A stretch of 64,000 nt of DNA from Micractinium sp. NFX-FRZ (taxonomy: Eukaryota > Chlorophyta > Trebouxiophyceae > Chlorellales > Chlorellaceae): assembly GCA_029339195.1 (NCBI GenBank), contig JAPTJF010000217.1, positions 34,858-98,857 on the forward strand, given 5' to 3'. Shown in pieces: positions 44,652 through 55,786 of this stretch (position 1 is the first letter of the stretch; every line of letters begins with the position of its first letter). The position numbers and the translations under genes were made by a program. The notes beneath the pieces are model-generated. The model saw only the letters and a list, made by a program, of their open reading frames with translations. It ran no database searches and was not told the origin of the DNA.

Positions 44652-45366
44652 TCACACCTCCCGCAGCCGGACCACTGCATTGGCCTGCCTCACATCCAGG
44701 TGCAGGCCCCGCCCCGCCCGCTGCAGGCAGGCATCAAACTCCAGCTGCGGGGCGGGGCAGAGGGTGGGGGTGGGAGAGGGGCAGCCAGGTATGTGACTGC
44801 AGCGTGCCGGGCATCCCATGCGGGAGCAAGCATCAAGAGGGAGAGGGAGCAGGAGCTGTGCGGCGGGTGGGCACAGCATGCAGCACTCGGGGACGTGGAG
44901 GGGCAGGGCGGGCGACGTGTGCAGCGCGCACGGCGGCCCCATGTTGAGGCACACACAACTACACGTCCTCGGCATCAACCTCCACACACCACACTCACAG
45001 GGCCAAACCCAAAGCAATGTAAACCAGTTGTATGACGGTGCAAGCGTCCCCCCTCACCCTCTCCTGCAGCGTGTGCTTGGTGTCGTGCCCGTGCAGCGGG
45101 AAGCGCAGCTCCAGGCCTCCTGCCTGCGGGTCCAGCCGGTCAACCCAACATCAATCGACGCATTAATGATTGAAAAGATGCGTGGGATGCGCCCAGGCAC
45201 CGGCAGCATCAGCGCCAGCCCATGTGCAGCAGCGTGCTCTAGTGGAGGTGCATAGCACAGGCATGTGGCAGGGACCCTTGCCAACCCTGCTGCTGCTGCT
45301 GCTGCTGCTGCTGCTAATGTATGTTTGTCTTGGCTCCCCTGAGTGGTAGGCCTATGTGGGGCCGGG

Positions 45367-45402
<36 letters not shown>

Positions 45403-46275
45403 CCCAGCCCTCCACCAGCAAGGCCCTCACCTCGTTGTGCAGGTGCACCCGCTTGCCGGCGGCCAGCATTGCAGCAGCCAGCGCCAGCTGCACCGGCCAC
45501 TTGGGGGTGGACACGCCGTAGCACAGACCGCCTGCCGGGTGAGGGCAGCCACTCAGTTGATGAGGTGGGTGGGTGGCACCGGTGCTCATGCTGTTAGCAC
45601 AGCACGAGCGGCGGCAGCGGTGGGCACTGCCCAGGGCCTCAGTGGCGGCAGGCAGGACCGGCAACCACCTGCAGCTCACCCTGTGCCGATGCCCTCACCC
45701 TAGAACCAGTTATGTCTGCACCCTGGCCCCCCCACCTGTGTGCCCGCCGCTGGCAAAGCGCCAGCCCAGGTGCAGGTCGAGCGGGAGGTCCCAGGAGGCG
45801 CCGGCGGGCGCGAGGCGCAGGCGCCGGAACATGATGACGTGGTGCGGGTCCAGCTTCAGGGTGCCCATGTGACTGTCCTTGGCATCCAGCTGGTACACCA
45901 GGGCAGCCCAGGGGGATGCAGAGGAGAGCTCCCAGAACTGCCAGTGGCTGCTGGAAGAGGCGATGGGGCTGCTGCTGCCGCTGTCGCCGCCGGCGTCGCG
46001 CATTCCGAGGTCGGCGCCGAACTCCAGGCGTGTGTGTGCGTTGATTTTCAGGTTTGTGCGAAGCTTCAGCGCGTGGGTGCACGTCTGAGCAGGAGGTGAG
46101 GGCGGGGAAGGCGTGGTGAGGGCGGCTGGATTGAGGCGCGTCGACCGGTGCTGGGCCCAACCCGCAATGTGGGAAGAAAATTTACCTTTGTAGACACGCC
46201 CCATTGCCTGCGTGCTGGTGCGGACGTCTGCAGCGCCGGCCCGACGCGGAGCGGCGGCCCTCCGGTTGCTGCCAT
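44652..46275 (-). CDS. Unidentified 232-residue protein (5 exons)
   Basis: I do not recognise this family. Exons 46275-46186, 46084-45736, 45531-45431, 45123-45058 and 44744-44652 join in frame (phases 0, 1, 0, 0) with good GT-AG sites throughout. The first exon is a short Ala/Pro/Arg-rich leader from the ATG at 46275, possibly a targeting peptide. The body alternates short polar and hydrophobic stretches (ALKLRTNLKINAHTRLEFGA, ALVYQLDAKDSHMGTLKLD, WDLPLDLHLGWRFASGG, GLELRFPLHGHDTK, RLEFDACLQRAGRGLHLDV), which looks beta-rich, like a barrel or lipid-binding sheet. One helical segment PVQLALAAAMLAAGK sits in exon 3. No transmembrane helix is clear. The next gene downstream is the first ankyrin-MYND gene on the same strand, but nothing links them. 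Confidence 0.66.
45285..45402 (+). repeat. Two (CTG)n microsatellites in an intron of the 232-residue gene
   Basis: About ten CTG units end near 45315 and about eleven near 45402. Both are in the intron between exons 3 and 4. Confidence 0.9.
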
Positions 46276-46673
46276 CGCTGTGTCGGTGTCTTTGGCGCCT
46301 GTGTATCAGGTGTGACTCGGTGTGTTGTGGGTATTTGCGTGAATATGCGTTCAGCAATGGTTGGGGCTGGGGCAAAGCAGCGGCGCCAGCGAGGCAGCAT
46401 GCCCAGCGGGGCGGCCGATGCCCGCCCTCCTCCTTGGACCAACAGCTCATTGCAAATCTCACTAACAGGGAGAGCTCAGCACCCTGAACCAGATGCACAG
46501 CGGCCTCTGGTGAACAGCAGGTGCACCGCTTTACATGCGCTGCAGCAGCGTGTGACAATGTCTGGCAGCCAGGAAAAGTGGGGGAAGGGGTACAACAGGC
46601 CGGGCATTGCATTGAAACCAATTGGAGAGAAAGCAGCTCACATTCTGCAGAAAAATAGGGGAAGAATGCAGCT
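46276..46673. other. Spacer between the 232-residue gene and ankyrin-MYND gene 1
   Basis: About 400 bases holding the promoter of the 232-residue gene and the 3' end of the ankyrin gene, with TTACA (TGTAA on the minus strand) at 46531-46535, 140 bases after that gene's stop. Confidence 0.5.
46531..46535 (-). terminator. TGTAA polyadenylation-type signal of ankyrin-MYND gene 1
   Basis: TTACA on the plus strand, about 140 bases past the stop codon at 46674. Confidence 0.4.
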
Positions 46674-47963
46674 TCACATTGCTGTGTTGATCTCGCGGCA
46701 CACCGGCTTGTGCACCTTCCACAGCGCCCGGCTGCACGCCTCGCTGCAGAAGCGCACCGCCGAGCAGCCGGAGCACTTGCGGCGGCAGGCGGTGCCGCAG
46801 TTGGCGCAATGCCTGCTGCGCCCCGCCTCCTCCTGCGCCGCACGCTCACAGGCCCAGGCTGGCAGGCTGCCGCTGTGGTCACGCTGCCCCAGCACGGCAC
46901 CCGCGCGCACCAGCACCAGAGCAGTGGCGAGGTCTTTGGCCCTGTGCAGGGCAGTTTCGCCGCTGCAGGCAGCCGCATGGTTGACCGCCGCACCTGCCGC
47001 CAGCAGCTGCTCCATCACCACTGTGTGGCCCCGCATCGATGCCAGCATGAGACCCGTCTCGCCAGTGGGGCACGGCTGGTTGACCCCCGCGCCTGAAGCC
47101 AGCAGCTGTGCCACAACCGCTTCCTGGCCTTCTGCAGCAGCCAGCAGGAGGGCAGTGCACCCGCGGACAGAGACAAGCTCGGTCGCCGCACCCGCTGCCA
47201 GCAACCGCTCCACAACTGATGGGTGGCCGCTTGCAGCCGCCAGCATCAGAGGCGTCCAGCCCAGCATGTCTGCATGATTGATGGCTGCGCCCGCTGCCAG
47301 CAGCTGTTCCACAACTGCTGTGTGGCCCTTGTCAGCGGCTAACCCGAGAGCTGTATGGCCGTGGATGCTCTCGAGCTCGGTGGCTGCACCGCCTGCGATC
47401 AGCTGCTCCACAACTGCTGCGTGGCCACCTTGAACAGCCCTCATGAGGGCGGTGGCACCGTCGTGGTCGGCACAGTTGACTGCTGCACCCGCTGCCAAGA
47501 GGTGCGAAACAACCGCTGCATGGCCTTTCTGCGCAGCCAGCATAAGGGCAGTCTGACCGAGGACACCCGTGGCGTCCACAGCTGCACCCGATGCCAGCAG
47601 CTGTGAGACAACAGCTACATGGCCTTGCTGCGCTGCCTGCATGAGCGCAGTCCTGCGCCCCTCTGTGGCTGCACGGTTCACTGCGGCCCCTGCCGCCAGC
47701 AGCCGCTGCACGGCCCTCACATGCCCGTTCTGGGCTGCAGCCCATAGTGCTGGCATGCCGTCGCTGTTGTTGGGATCCACACGTGCTCCTGCCGCCAGCA
47801 GCTGGTCAACAATGTCTGCATGTCCTCCATGTGCTGCCACCAGGAGGGCGCTTGTGCCGTCGCTGCCAGCGTTGACCGCCGCCCCCGCCTCCAGCAGGTG
47901 CCGCACTTGGGCGGCGTTCCCTTGTGTTGCTGCAATCAACAAGGGACCACCAGTGACCTGCAT
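46674..47963 (-). CDS. Ankyrin-repeat protein with C-terminal MYND zinc finger, copy 1 (no introns)
   Basis: 429 residues in a single exon from the ATG at 47963. Ten to eleven ankyrin repeats of about 33 residues (TALMLAAQKGHAAVVSHLLA, GAAVNCADHDG) fill residues 4-350. A MYND zinc finger ends the protein: CANCGTACRRKCSGC then FCSEACSRALWKVHKPVC, with the full C-x2-C, C-x2-C, C-x3-C, H-x3-C ligand set. Ankyrin-MYND proteins are generally protein-interaction adaptors or regulators; the partner is unknown. The neighbour 750 bases upstream is a close tandem paralogue with two more units. The open frame extends upstream without an ATG; MQ at 47963 matches the start of the paralogue. The lack of introns contrasts with the intron-dense genes around it. 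Confidence 0.86.
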   Translation of the reverse strand: MQVTGGPLLIAATQGNAAQVRHLLEAGAAVNAGSDGTSALLVAAHGGHADIVDQLLAAGARVDPNNSDGMPALWAAAQNGHVRAVQRLLAAGAAVNRAATEGRRTALMQAAQQGHVAVVSQLLASGAAVDATGVLGQTALMLAAQKGHAAVVSHLLAAGAAVNCADHDGATALMRAVQGGHAAVVEQLIAGGAATELESIHGHTALGLAADKGHTAVVEQLLAAGAAINHADMLGWTPLMLAAASGHPSVVERLLAAGAATELVSVRGCTALLLAAAEGQEAVVAQLLASGAGVNQPCPTGETGLMLASMRGHTVVMEQLLAAGAAVNHAAACSGETALHRAKDLATALVLVRAGAVLGQRDHSGSLPAWACERAAQEEAGRSRHCANCGTACRRKCSGCSAVRFCSEACSRALWKVHKPVCREINTAM

Positions 47964-48718
47964 GGCAGGATGAGCCTGATAATTTGTTGAGAGCCTTTGT
48001 GGCGCAGGCAGGTGGTATACCACCCAGCGCAGCCCACGCAACCTTGTGCTCTGTGGCCCGCCACCGCCCTCGCCCACCAGCCCCGCCGCCAGGCAGCCCA
48101 CGCGGCTGCCGGGAGACCACAGACGAGTCACATGTGTACCTCGCCAACTCTCCAAGGACAGTGATGCCGCACAGGCGCGTTCTTACGTGTTGCACTGGGG
48201 CGGAGAGAATCATCGTGCCAGCTGCCCGTCGCAGGTTGTCCTAGCGAGAACAACCAATGCAGGCGGTGGCGCACGGAACAGGGCTAGAACACTTCTCTTT
48301 CGAGTGGGGTGTGCCAGCTGGGCAGGCGCCTCCACCGCCACCGCCGGCGCCACTGCCGCCTCTCCAGACAAGACTCAAAAGCCTGGGCCCTCTCTGCTCA
48401 TCCCAACCCTTGCCAGCCTTCCCCGGCCTACCGCAACACAGCACCGCTTCTCACAACACACCCTCTGCAGGCAACACTGCCTGCCATGCAGCAGGAGGGT
48501 GCTGTACATGCATTGCGTTGGGAAGCAGCAAGCAGGGCAGGGGTCGGGGGTAAGGCAAGAAGGCGGGTGCACGTGAAGGGTTGGTGTTGTAGAGACAGAA
48601 AATTGGCAAGGCGTGATGCACTGAACAAAATGGAGCAGGAGGCGTGGGTCGTTCTGCTGTGGGTGCTGCGCACGTCGCAGGGAAGTAAATCAGACACAGG
48701 GGGCAAGTCCCACGAGCT
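47964..48718. other. Spacer between the tandem ankyrin-MYND genes
   Basis: Promoter of copy 1 and 3' end of copy 2. No exon is seen. It is not clearly homologous to the spacer after copy 1. Confidence 0.5.
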
Positions 48719-50107
48719 TCACATTACTGGTCCGATCTGGCGGCACACCGGCTTGTGCACCTTCCAAAGCGCCCGGCTGCACGCCTCGCTGCAGAAGCGC
48801 ACGGCCAAGCAGCTGGAGCACTTGCGGCGGCAGGCGGTGCCGCAGTTGGCGCAGTGCCGGCTGCGCCCCGCCTCCTCCTGCGCCGCACGCTCACAGGCCC
48901 AGGCCGGCAGGCTGCCGCTGTGGTCACGCTGCCCCAGCGCGGCGCCTGCGCGCACCAGCGACAGCGTTGCAGCAAGGCTTTTGGCCCTGTGCAGGGCAGT
49001 CTGGCCATTAGCGGCTGCAGCGTGGTTGACCACCGCGCCCGCCGCCAGCAGGCTCTCAATGACGGCAGTGTGGCCTGCCTGAGCTGCCAGCATGAGGGCG
49101 GTCTCGCCGCCGGGGCGCGTCTGGTTGGCATCCGCGCCTGCCGACAGCAGGCGCTCCACAATTGCTGCGTGGCCTGTCCCAGCTGCCATCATGAGGGCAG
49201 TCGCGCCATTGGAGCGGGTATGGTTGACATCCGCGCCTGCCGCCAGCAGCAGCTCAACGACTGCTATGTGGCCGCATGTGGCTGCCGCTATCAGAGCAGC
49301 ACAAGCTTGAGCCCCAACCTGCGCGGTTGCTGCCCCCGCTGCCAGCAGCTGCCGAACAACCGCCGGGCTGCCCTTGATAGCTGCCAGGGTCAGGGGCGTG
49401 TGCCCCACTTGGTCCTCACAGTTGATCGCCGCGCCTGCCCCCAGCAGCTGTGCCACAACCGCTTCCTGGCCTTCTGCAGCCGCAAGCATGAGGGCGGTGC
49501 GCCCAGTGTCGTTGATACGCTCGGTCGCCGCGCCCGCTGCCAGCAGCCAATCGACCACCGCTGCGTGGCCTTCCACAGCAGCCAACATGAGGGGAGTCCA
49601 CCCATAAGCTTCTGCTTGGTTGATGGCTGCGCCCGCTGCGACCAGCTGCTCGGCAAGTGCCACATGCCCGCTCTTTGCTGCCATCATCAGGGCGGTCACA
49701 CCCAGGTGGTCAATGCCGTTGACTGCTGCACCCGCTGCAAGCAGCTGCGAGACAACAGCTGCGTGGCCTTCCTGTACTGCCTGCATCAGAGCAGTGATGC
49801 GCGCGGGGGTGGCCGTGTAATCTACCGCTGCACCTGCCGCCAGCAGCCGCTGCACGGCCCTCACATGCCCGTTCCGGGCTGCAGCCCATAGTGCTGGCAT
49901 GCCGTCGCTGCTCTTGGGGTCCACACTCGCTCCTGCTGCCAGCAGCTGCTCAACGATGTCTGCGTACCCTTCATTCGCTGCTGCGGTGAGGGGCGTGACG
50001 CCATCCTTCTCAGCGTCGACTGCCGCACCCGCTGCCAGCAGGCGTCGCACTTTGGCGGCGTTGCCTTTTGACGCTGCAATCAACAGGGCCCCATCACTGC
50101 CCTGCAT
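48719..50107 (-). CDS. Ankyrin-repeat protein with C-terminal MYND zinc finger, copy 2 (no introns)
   Basis: 462 residues in one exon from the ATG at 50107. About twelve ankyrin repeats (TALMMAAKSGHVALAEQLVA, WTPLMLAAVEGHAAVVDWLL) run from residue 5 to about 385, followed by a MYND finger: CANCGTACRRKCSSC, FCSEACSRALWKVHKPVC. Over the last 70 residues it is nearly identical to copy 1 (only a handful of changes), while the middle repeats differ in order and number. That fits a tandem gene duplication followed by repeat gain or loss, or gene conversion of the 3' end. Both copies keep all zinc ligands and an open frame, so neither looks like a pseudogene. The role is unknown. Confidence 0.86.
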   Translation of the reverse strand: MQGSDGALLIAASKGNAAKVRRLLAAGAAVDAEKDGVTPLTAAANEGYADIVEQLLAAGASVDPKSSDGMPALWAAARNGHVRAVQRLLAAGAAVDYTATPARITALMQAVQEGHAAVVSQLLAAGAAVNGIDHLGVTALMMAAKSGHVALAEQLVAAGAAINQAEAYGWTPLMLAAVEGHAAVVDWLLAAGAATERINDTGRTALMLAAAEGQEAVVAQLLGAGAAINCEDQVGHTPLTLAAIKGSPAVVRQLLAAGAATAQVGAQACAALIAAATCGHIAVVELLLAAGADVNHTRSNGATALMMAAGTGHAAIVERLLSAGADANQTRPGGETALMLAAQAGHTAVIESLLAAGAVVNHAAAANGQTALHRAKSLAATLSLVRAGAALGQRDHSGSLPAWACERAAQEEAGRSRHCANCGTACRRKCSSCLAVRFCSEACSRALWKVHKPVCRQIGPVM

Positions 50108-51907
50108 GGCAAGAAACGCAGTGTTTTGCTGAATAAACTGTAGTGCGGACAGGCGTCATTGCAAGAATTGGGCCTTATGGCCCTATGCCACCTCTGGCTC
50201 GCCGCCGCCCCTGCAGCTGCCGCCCTCGCCCACCCAGCGCAGCCGGCGACGGGCAGCCCCCGCTACTCTGAGGTTCTCGCGGGCGCGCTCATCTACAACT
50301 CTGAGGACTGTGCTGTACAAATCAGGCGGGTTCTCACCTTCGCGGAGGACTGAGTTGCGGCGGAGCGCCTCATCGCGCCAGCTGCCGTCGAAGATTGCCC
50401 AGAGACACCAAGTAAGGAAGGGATTGTGCAGAATTGCTGGGTTCCATGACCACAGGTCTGCTGTGCGCCAGCTGGCCCATGGTGGGCGGCCGGGCCGGCG
50501 CCAGTGCAGCCGCCTCTTGACGACAGGCCGGGCACATCTTTCCAGTAAAAGTTCATTGACAAAACTCGTAACCACCCATTTTGCTCTTGCCTGCAGCACT
50601 GCACGAGCTCGCCTGCCTCTCCACAGACTGATGGTGTTGGCACAATGTTCACGCCCGCAGCGCGGCAGGTGCCACCCTTCTGCCAGGGCTGCCTGTCACG
50701 CTGCAGGTGTGCAGCCTTACATGCGCTGCAATGACTGGACTGGACAGTGCAGGCCAGGTCAACATATGACAAGGGAATTTCCTTATCAGGAGGGCGCCTG
50801 GTGACTACACCAAGGGGGGCACTCAGGGATGAAGATGAATGTGTGGAGTCCAGCGGTTGGGGGCGGCAGGAATCACCCGCATGAGTCTTGGCCCTCGAGT
50901 AATGCAGCTTGCTGAAAGAATACCCGTTCAGCACAAACACACACCAAGCACAACGTAAAGGTTCGTGTGCAGTGGAGCTCCCTTCCCTGGCCCAGGCATC
51001 TCTGTTCCATGCTCGCACTTTGGCGGCGGCAGGGGTGCCTGCTGCACTTCCGCCACAGGGGGGTGGCCAAGGTGGACTGGCGTTGCGTCCCGCCGAGCCT
51101 TGCAGGCAGCACCCACCGGCATACCCCAAGAGGTTGCTGGTACCAGATATGCAACAGTCCACCCTGGCCGCTCAGCGGCCGCCGCCGCCGCTGCTGCCTG
51201 CCGCCGTGCCTGCTGCCCGCTCCCTCGGCCTGGCTGTGCGCAGCGTAACTGACTGTGATCAGCAAAATCGCGTCAACCGAGCACGTGCTTCTATATTTGG
51301 AAGAACCGCATGAGCCCTCAGTACATCCTTTTTAGCGTGAAGCTGCGTTACAGCTGCCTTGTCACGCCTCCTTCTTACGAGGCACTCACGCCAGACTCAC
51401 AAACCTCCCTCTCTCCAGCGTGCACAGAACCAGCTCCTCGCTCGGCAGAATGCACCCACACTCCTCCTGAACGAACACGACCAGCTCCACAACAGTCCTG
51501 CAGGCGGGCAGTCCCAGATAGTCCTGCAGCCCTTCCGAGCAGTACCCCCTTCCCTCAGATCTCAGGGCCTTTGCACACATGGAGACGCCTGAGCGCCTGC
51601 CCAGCTTCACGTTCCCACCCCTGGCGCCTGCCGCCCCTGGAACCTGCCGTCCCGCAGAGGTGGGTGCGCAGCCTGCCACATTGTAGCCGTTCTGGCAGCG
51701 CGGGGTTGTCTCACGGACGTTGACGGAGCGCGGAGGCGCGGAACCCCGCGCAACGAGTGGGCAACTAGATCCCTGCCTATAGCTAGCTTCGTCACCGCCG
51801 CCCGCCGCACCCCCCACCCAGCCTGCCCGCAGCTACCTAGGCGTGCCAGTACCATCATCCCCCCCACACCCCAACAACACATCCTGCAGGCTTCAAACCC
51901 TGCCGTC
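50108..51907. other. 1.8-kb stretch, perhaps with an unresolved minus-strand gene
   Basis: Two minus-strand open pieces look protein-like (next entry). The remainder shows nothing recognisable. The right end must hold the promoter of the plus-strand coiled-coil gene at 51908. Confidence 0.35.
50183..50592 (-). CDS. Possible terminal exon of an unidentified minus-strand gene
   Basis: After a CAG acceptor at about 50593 an open frame runs to a stop at 50183 with natural-looking protein composition: WVVTSFVNELLLERC, TADLWSWNPAILHNPFLTWC, WAIFDGSWRDEALRRNSVLR. I do not recognise the family. A second candidate exon lies further 5' at about 51567-51390 (GLQDYLGLPACRTVVELVVF, then CGCILPSEELVLCTLE), with GTGAGT just after it. 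I could not join the two in frame. This may be a real gene with missed exons or a decayed one. Confidence 0.3.
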
Positions 51908-54269
51908 ATGGCAGCAACCGCAGCCTCCATGCCGCCGGCAAGCTTCCCAGCAAACCTGGTGCCTCCTCCCCTCCCTGAGCGCCTGCGCATCAACCTGCCT
52001 GGTCAGCTGCCCGCCTCCGACGCCGACGTCGCAGCAGCGCTGGCCCAGGCCGTTCCAGGAGCTGCAGCTGTGGGTGCGGCCTTTGCGCTGCCCAACCGAG
52101 CAACATCTTTGGATGCTGCGGCTGGGCTGCTGCAGCTGCCCGCCAGCCGCCCCAGCAGAAAGCAGCAGCGGCGGCGGGACGAGCGGCACCAGCAGCAGCA
52201 GCAGCAGCGGCGAGGGGCGAAGCGTGCCAAGCCAGACACATCATCCACAGACCCCGGCACTTTCCCTGACGGGGCATGCAAGCAAGAGGGGGCGGAGCAG
52301 GCACTAGGGCTGGACTGGCAGGCCGCCCTGCTTGCTGGGTCACTGGCAGCTGCAGCCTTCTCCAAGCCGCCTGCCGAGCCCCCTGGCTCACCCTTTCTAG
52401 CCCCCAGCCCTGACCTGGGCGACGGCTGGTCTCCCACAGCAGCCGCAGCCGCCGCAGCCGCTGCAGCCGCCGCGGGGGCAGCGTTGGCAGACGACGGCAC
52501 TGGGGAGGCCGCGATGCACCGGCAGCTGCTGCTGGCGCTGCTGCAAGCGCTGCCCGAGCAGGGGAGGCAGGGGGGCGGGACCGCGGTGCCGCCCGCCACT
52601 CCAGAGAGCCACACAGGCCTGCACGACCACCCTGCAGCGGCAGGGACTGCCGCCAATGGCAGGGTACCAGCTGGCTCGGCCACGGGCAGCCCCCTAGCTG
52701 CCCAGCAACACCCCTGGCTGCCAGCCGGCGAGCCCACCTCTCCCACAGCAGCAGCAGCCTTGCCGGCAGGGGACGAGGCTGCGGCGCACAGCTTGTGGGC
52801 GGCAGCCGCCTCGGCGCCCATGCCGCCGCTGCCTGCGCCGCCGCCGGACGCGGCTGCCGCTACGGCAGCAGCACACTCTGGGGCCCCTCTGTCTACCGAG
52901 CAGCGCCAAGCCATTTTCGAGCACTCAGGTATGTTTGGGGCAAGCGGGTCTCGGGGAATGGCTGGTGGAGGTGAGTGCCCCTGTCCCTGCCCAGGCAGGT
53001 AGAAACCGCTGGCGAGGTGGTTGCCTGGAGCATTGATCTTCTGCTGTGAATCTGGCATGCTCTCGCATTTAAGCACCTTGGCTGTCACGAGTGACGCTGC
53101 CCTGATTGGCACTGCCCTGCTGTAACCCCTGCCCTGCCTCCCCCGGCGTGCAGTGGGCGTGCTGGTGTGGATGCAGCAGCAGCTGCAGCACCAGGCCTTC
53201 ATGCAGAGCACAGCAGGCGCAGCGCAGCAGCGCCAGCTGGCGGTGCTGCAGGAGTGGGCCCAGGTGGGTGTTGTGCTGTAACAACCCGTAGTCTGTGTTC
53301 GCTCTGTGTGTCAAATGAGCCCAGCTTTCACAATGATTGCACCCCGCCTTTGTGTGCCACTAGTGGGGTGCGCCCCTCAGCCTCTCCTGCCCTCCCACCC
53401 GCTCCACCCACCCCGCCCACTCCCTGCCCACGGCCCCTGCCTGCAGAGCGTGCGCAGCTGCCTGCAGCAGATGCAGCAGCAGTGGCGCACGCTGGTGGGC
53501 GCCATGCAGGCAGCGGTGGGGGATTCTGTTGCGCAGCTGCAGCAGCAGCGGGCGCTGCTGCAGGCCGTGGTTGTGGTGCAGCAGCAGCTGGCGGTGCAGC
53601 AGCAGAAGCTGGTGCAGAGGGTGCAGCAGGTGGAGGAACAGCAGGGGCAGGGGCAGGGGCAGGGGCCGGCGGCAGCGCAGGCGGTGACGCCAGAGGTGGA
53701 GCAGAAGCTGGGAAAGCTTTCGCAGGTGTGTGGGCATGCCTCTGTGCGTGCATATGAACATGCGGCTGACAGTGGCTTTCCTGCCTACAGCTTGTGGCTC
53801 AAGTCGCGACGCTTGCGTCGATGACAACCTGTCATGTTATGTCATGTAGGGTTGCCAATGGGAGGGCTTTGCCTGCCGCCCGCAAAGGTGCCCTTCCCTC
53901 CCTTCAAGCATAGCGCCTGTGCCCCCCTCCTCCCTCCCGCAGGCCGCCACGGATGCCTCACAGCAGGCGCAGCAGCTGGGCGAGGAGAATGCCTCCCTGC
54001 GCCAGGAGCTGACCCGCCTGTGGAACAGCCAGAAGGAGCAGACGGTCGTGGCGCAGCAGCTGGGCGCCGCTCTCATGCACGAGCGGCACCAGCGGCAGCA
54101 GCTGCAGGGGGCGGTGGCGGCACTGCAGGCGCAGGTGCAGCAGGCCCCAGCTGGGGCTGCGGCTGGGGGGCAGCAGGCTGGGGCTGGGCCCGCGGGGCAG
54201 CAGGGTGGCCCGCCGGCGAGCGACGAGGCAGGAGCCGCCGCGGAGGCCCCGGCATCCTCGGCTGGCTGA
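51908..54269 (+). CDS. Gln/Ala-rich coiled-coil protein, probably nuclear (4 exons)
   Basis: I do not recognise the family. Exons 51908-52928, 53154-53263, 53447-53725 and 53943-54269 join in frame (phases 1, 0, 0) to give 578 residues. Near residues 82-105 is a basic cluster that could be a nuclear localisation signal (RKQQRRRDERH, then RRGAKRAKP). Most of exon 1 is low complexity with an Ala run near residue 180. Exons 2-4 (residues 341-540) are strongly predicted coiled coil by eye: LQQMQQQWRTLVGAMQ, LAVQQQKLVQRVQQVEE, LGEENASLRQELTRL, QQLQGAVAALQAQVQQ. The last 40 residues are Gly/Ala/Gln-rich. A bZIP was considered, but there is no canonical N-x7-R/K basic region before the leucines. TGTAA occurs at 54611-54615. 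Confidence 0.75.
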
Positions 54270-55641
54270 CCCCCAAGCCCTGAGCAGCAATCATTGGGAG
54301 CGGGTGACAGTATTACATGTCTCAAGCTGGGAGGAGGCAGGGTCGGCTGCAGCGCAGGCTGCCGCAGCCCAGGTTGCTAGCCTGCCCTTGTGTTGCTACA
54401 CTGACTTGAATGTTAACCACGTACTGCTCTGCTGATGCCAACCTGTTGAGGCCCCCTGGCCGCGAGGCCGCACTTGCCTTCATGCTCGCTGCCCAAGACA
54501 CAACCGTTGTTGTTCGCATTGTTCTGAATGTGCACACCCACTATTGTGCTCTTTTCCCGCCGTGCCCTGCCTCTGTTGACAACCGTCTGAACTTCCACTG
54601 GCTGGCCCTCTTGTAAGCAAATGCAGATGCTTGCCCGTAAGTTGGGAGCTTTATGAAGGACACAGTCGTGGCAAGGCAACAGACAGGCACATATGCACAG
54701 CCAGCCGTGTGCGCTGAATCACAGCTGCCCACAGGACGGCATCCCCATCCTGTGACTCCACCTCTACTGCGCAGTACGCCCGCCGCACCCACCGCCGCCA
54801 CTGTGTCTTTGCATTTGCCTCCCATGACTTCCCACTGCCTGCCGTGCGCGCTGCATGGCCAGCCTGCTTGGCACGGCTCTGCATGCGCCCGTTCTTGTGC
54901 ACCAGCAACGGGGCCTCCAAGGTCCCCCCCCGCCACCTCGCATGTAGATCTGACCAACATTAGTGCACATAGCAACACGCTGCCACATCACCTGCAGAGG
55001 TCCGTGCGGCGCATCACCTGCGACTCTCCGCCGTGCGCCCCCGGTGCTGCCAGATGACGGCCTGAGTGCCGCGGTGCTTACACAATGTGTGACCGCGGTG
55101 TGGGCAGCTGGCGGTCGGGTCGATTTGTGTGTGCCAGTCAGGACATGGCAAATGTGCGGGAGTGAGGTGCAGGTCAGTCAGGCAGCTGGTGAGGGTGGGG
55201 TGCACGCGTGGGCGTGGGTACAGAGTGACGGTGCAAAGGAGAAGGGAGGGAGTCGAGCAGGGAGCAAGTTGGGGGAGGGAGGTGAGAAAAGGGTTCCATT
55301 GGACAGCGTGAGGGGAAGGGCACAATGTCAACGGGGGGTGCGCAACCAGGGCGAGCAACACAGCCGGGCAGGCATGACCGGGCGGAGGTGAGCCGAGGTG
55401 CGGGCAGGTTTATTCACGGACCACTGATACTGATCCGAGGCGCCCTGATTTTGGGGGGCAGGCGGCTGAGGGCCTCGCACTCTCCATGCCCTGCAACAAC
55501 AAGCCCAGACACTGGGAGAGTGGGTGGCCAAAGGACGAGCCACGATATTCAAGCAGGTTGGAAGAAAAGCAGCCACATGACCTGGAGGGGACTGATTACG
55601 GGAAGCTGCATGGGGCAAGTGCCGCCGAGGCACCAACTTGG
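54270..55641. other. Convergent spacer of 1.4 kb; no gene seen
   Basis: Between the stops of the coiled-coil gene (plus) and the phosphodiesterase gene (minus). TGTAA at 54611-54615 serves the first, and TTACA at about 55078-55082 could serve the second. No exon was recognised. Confidence 0.5.
54611..54615 (+). terminator. TGTAA polyadenylation-type signal of the coiled-coil gene
   Basis: TGTAA 340 bases past the stop codon in the sense orientation. Confidence 0.4.
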
Positions 55642-55755
55642 TTATCGCATGCCGGCTGCTGAGCAGGCCACGGCTGGGTGGTCGGCCGCTGCTCCCGCCG
55701 CTGCTGCTGCTGCGGGCTGCTGCACCTTGTGTTGATGCTTCTGCGTCTGCTCTGC

Positions 55756-55786
<31 letters not shown>

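Noticed and set aside
51390..51567. Similarity of VVELVVFVQEECGCILPSEE to an acyl-carrier helix
   Set aside because: The DSL phosphopantetheine serine and the rest of the domain are missing.
51980..54260. Coiled-coil gene as a bZIP transcription factor
   Set aside because: The basic cluster is about 260 residues from the coiled coils and lacks the N-x7-R/K signature.
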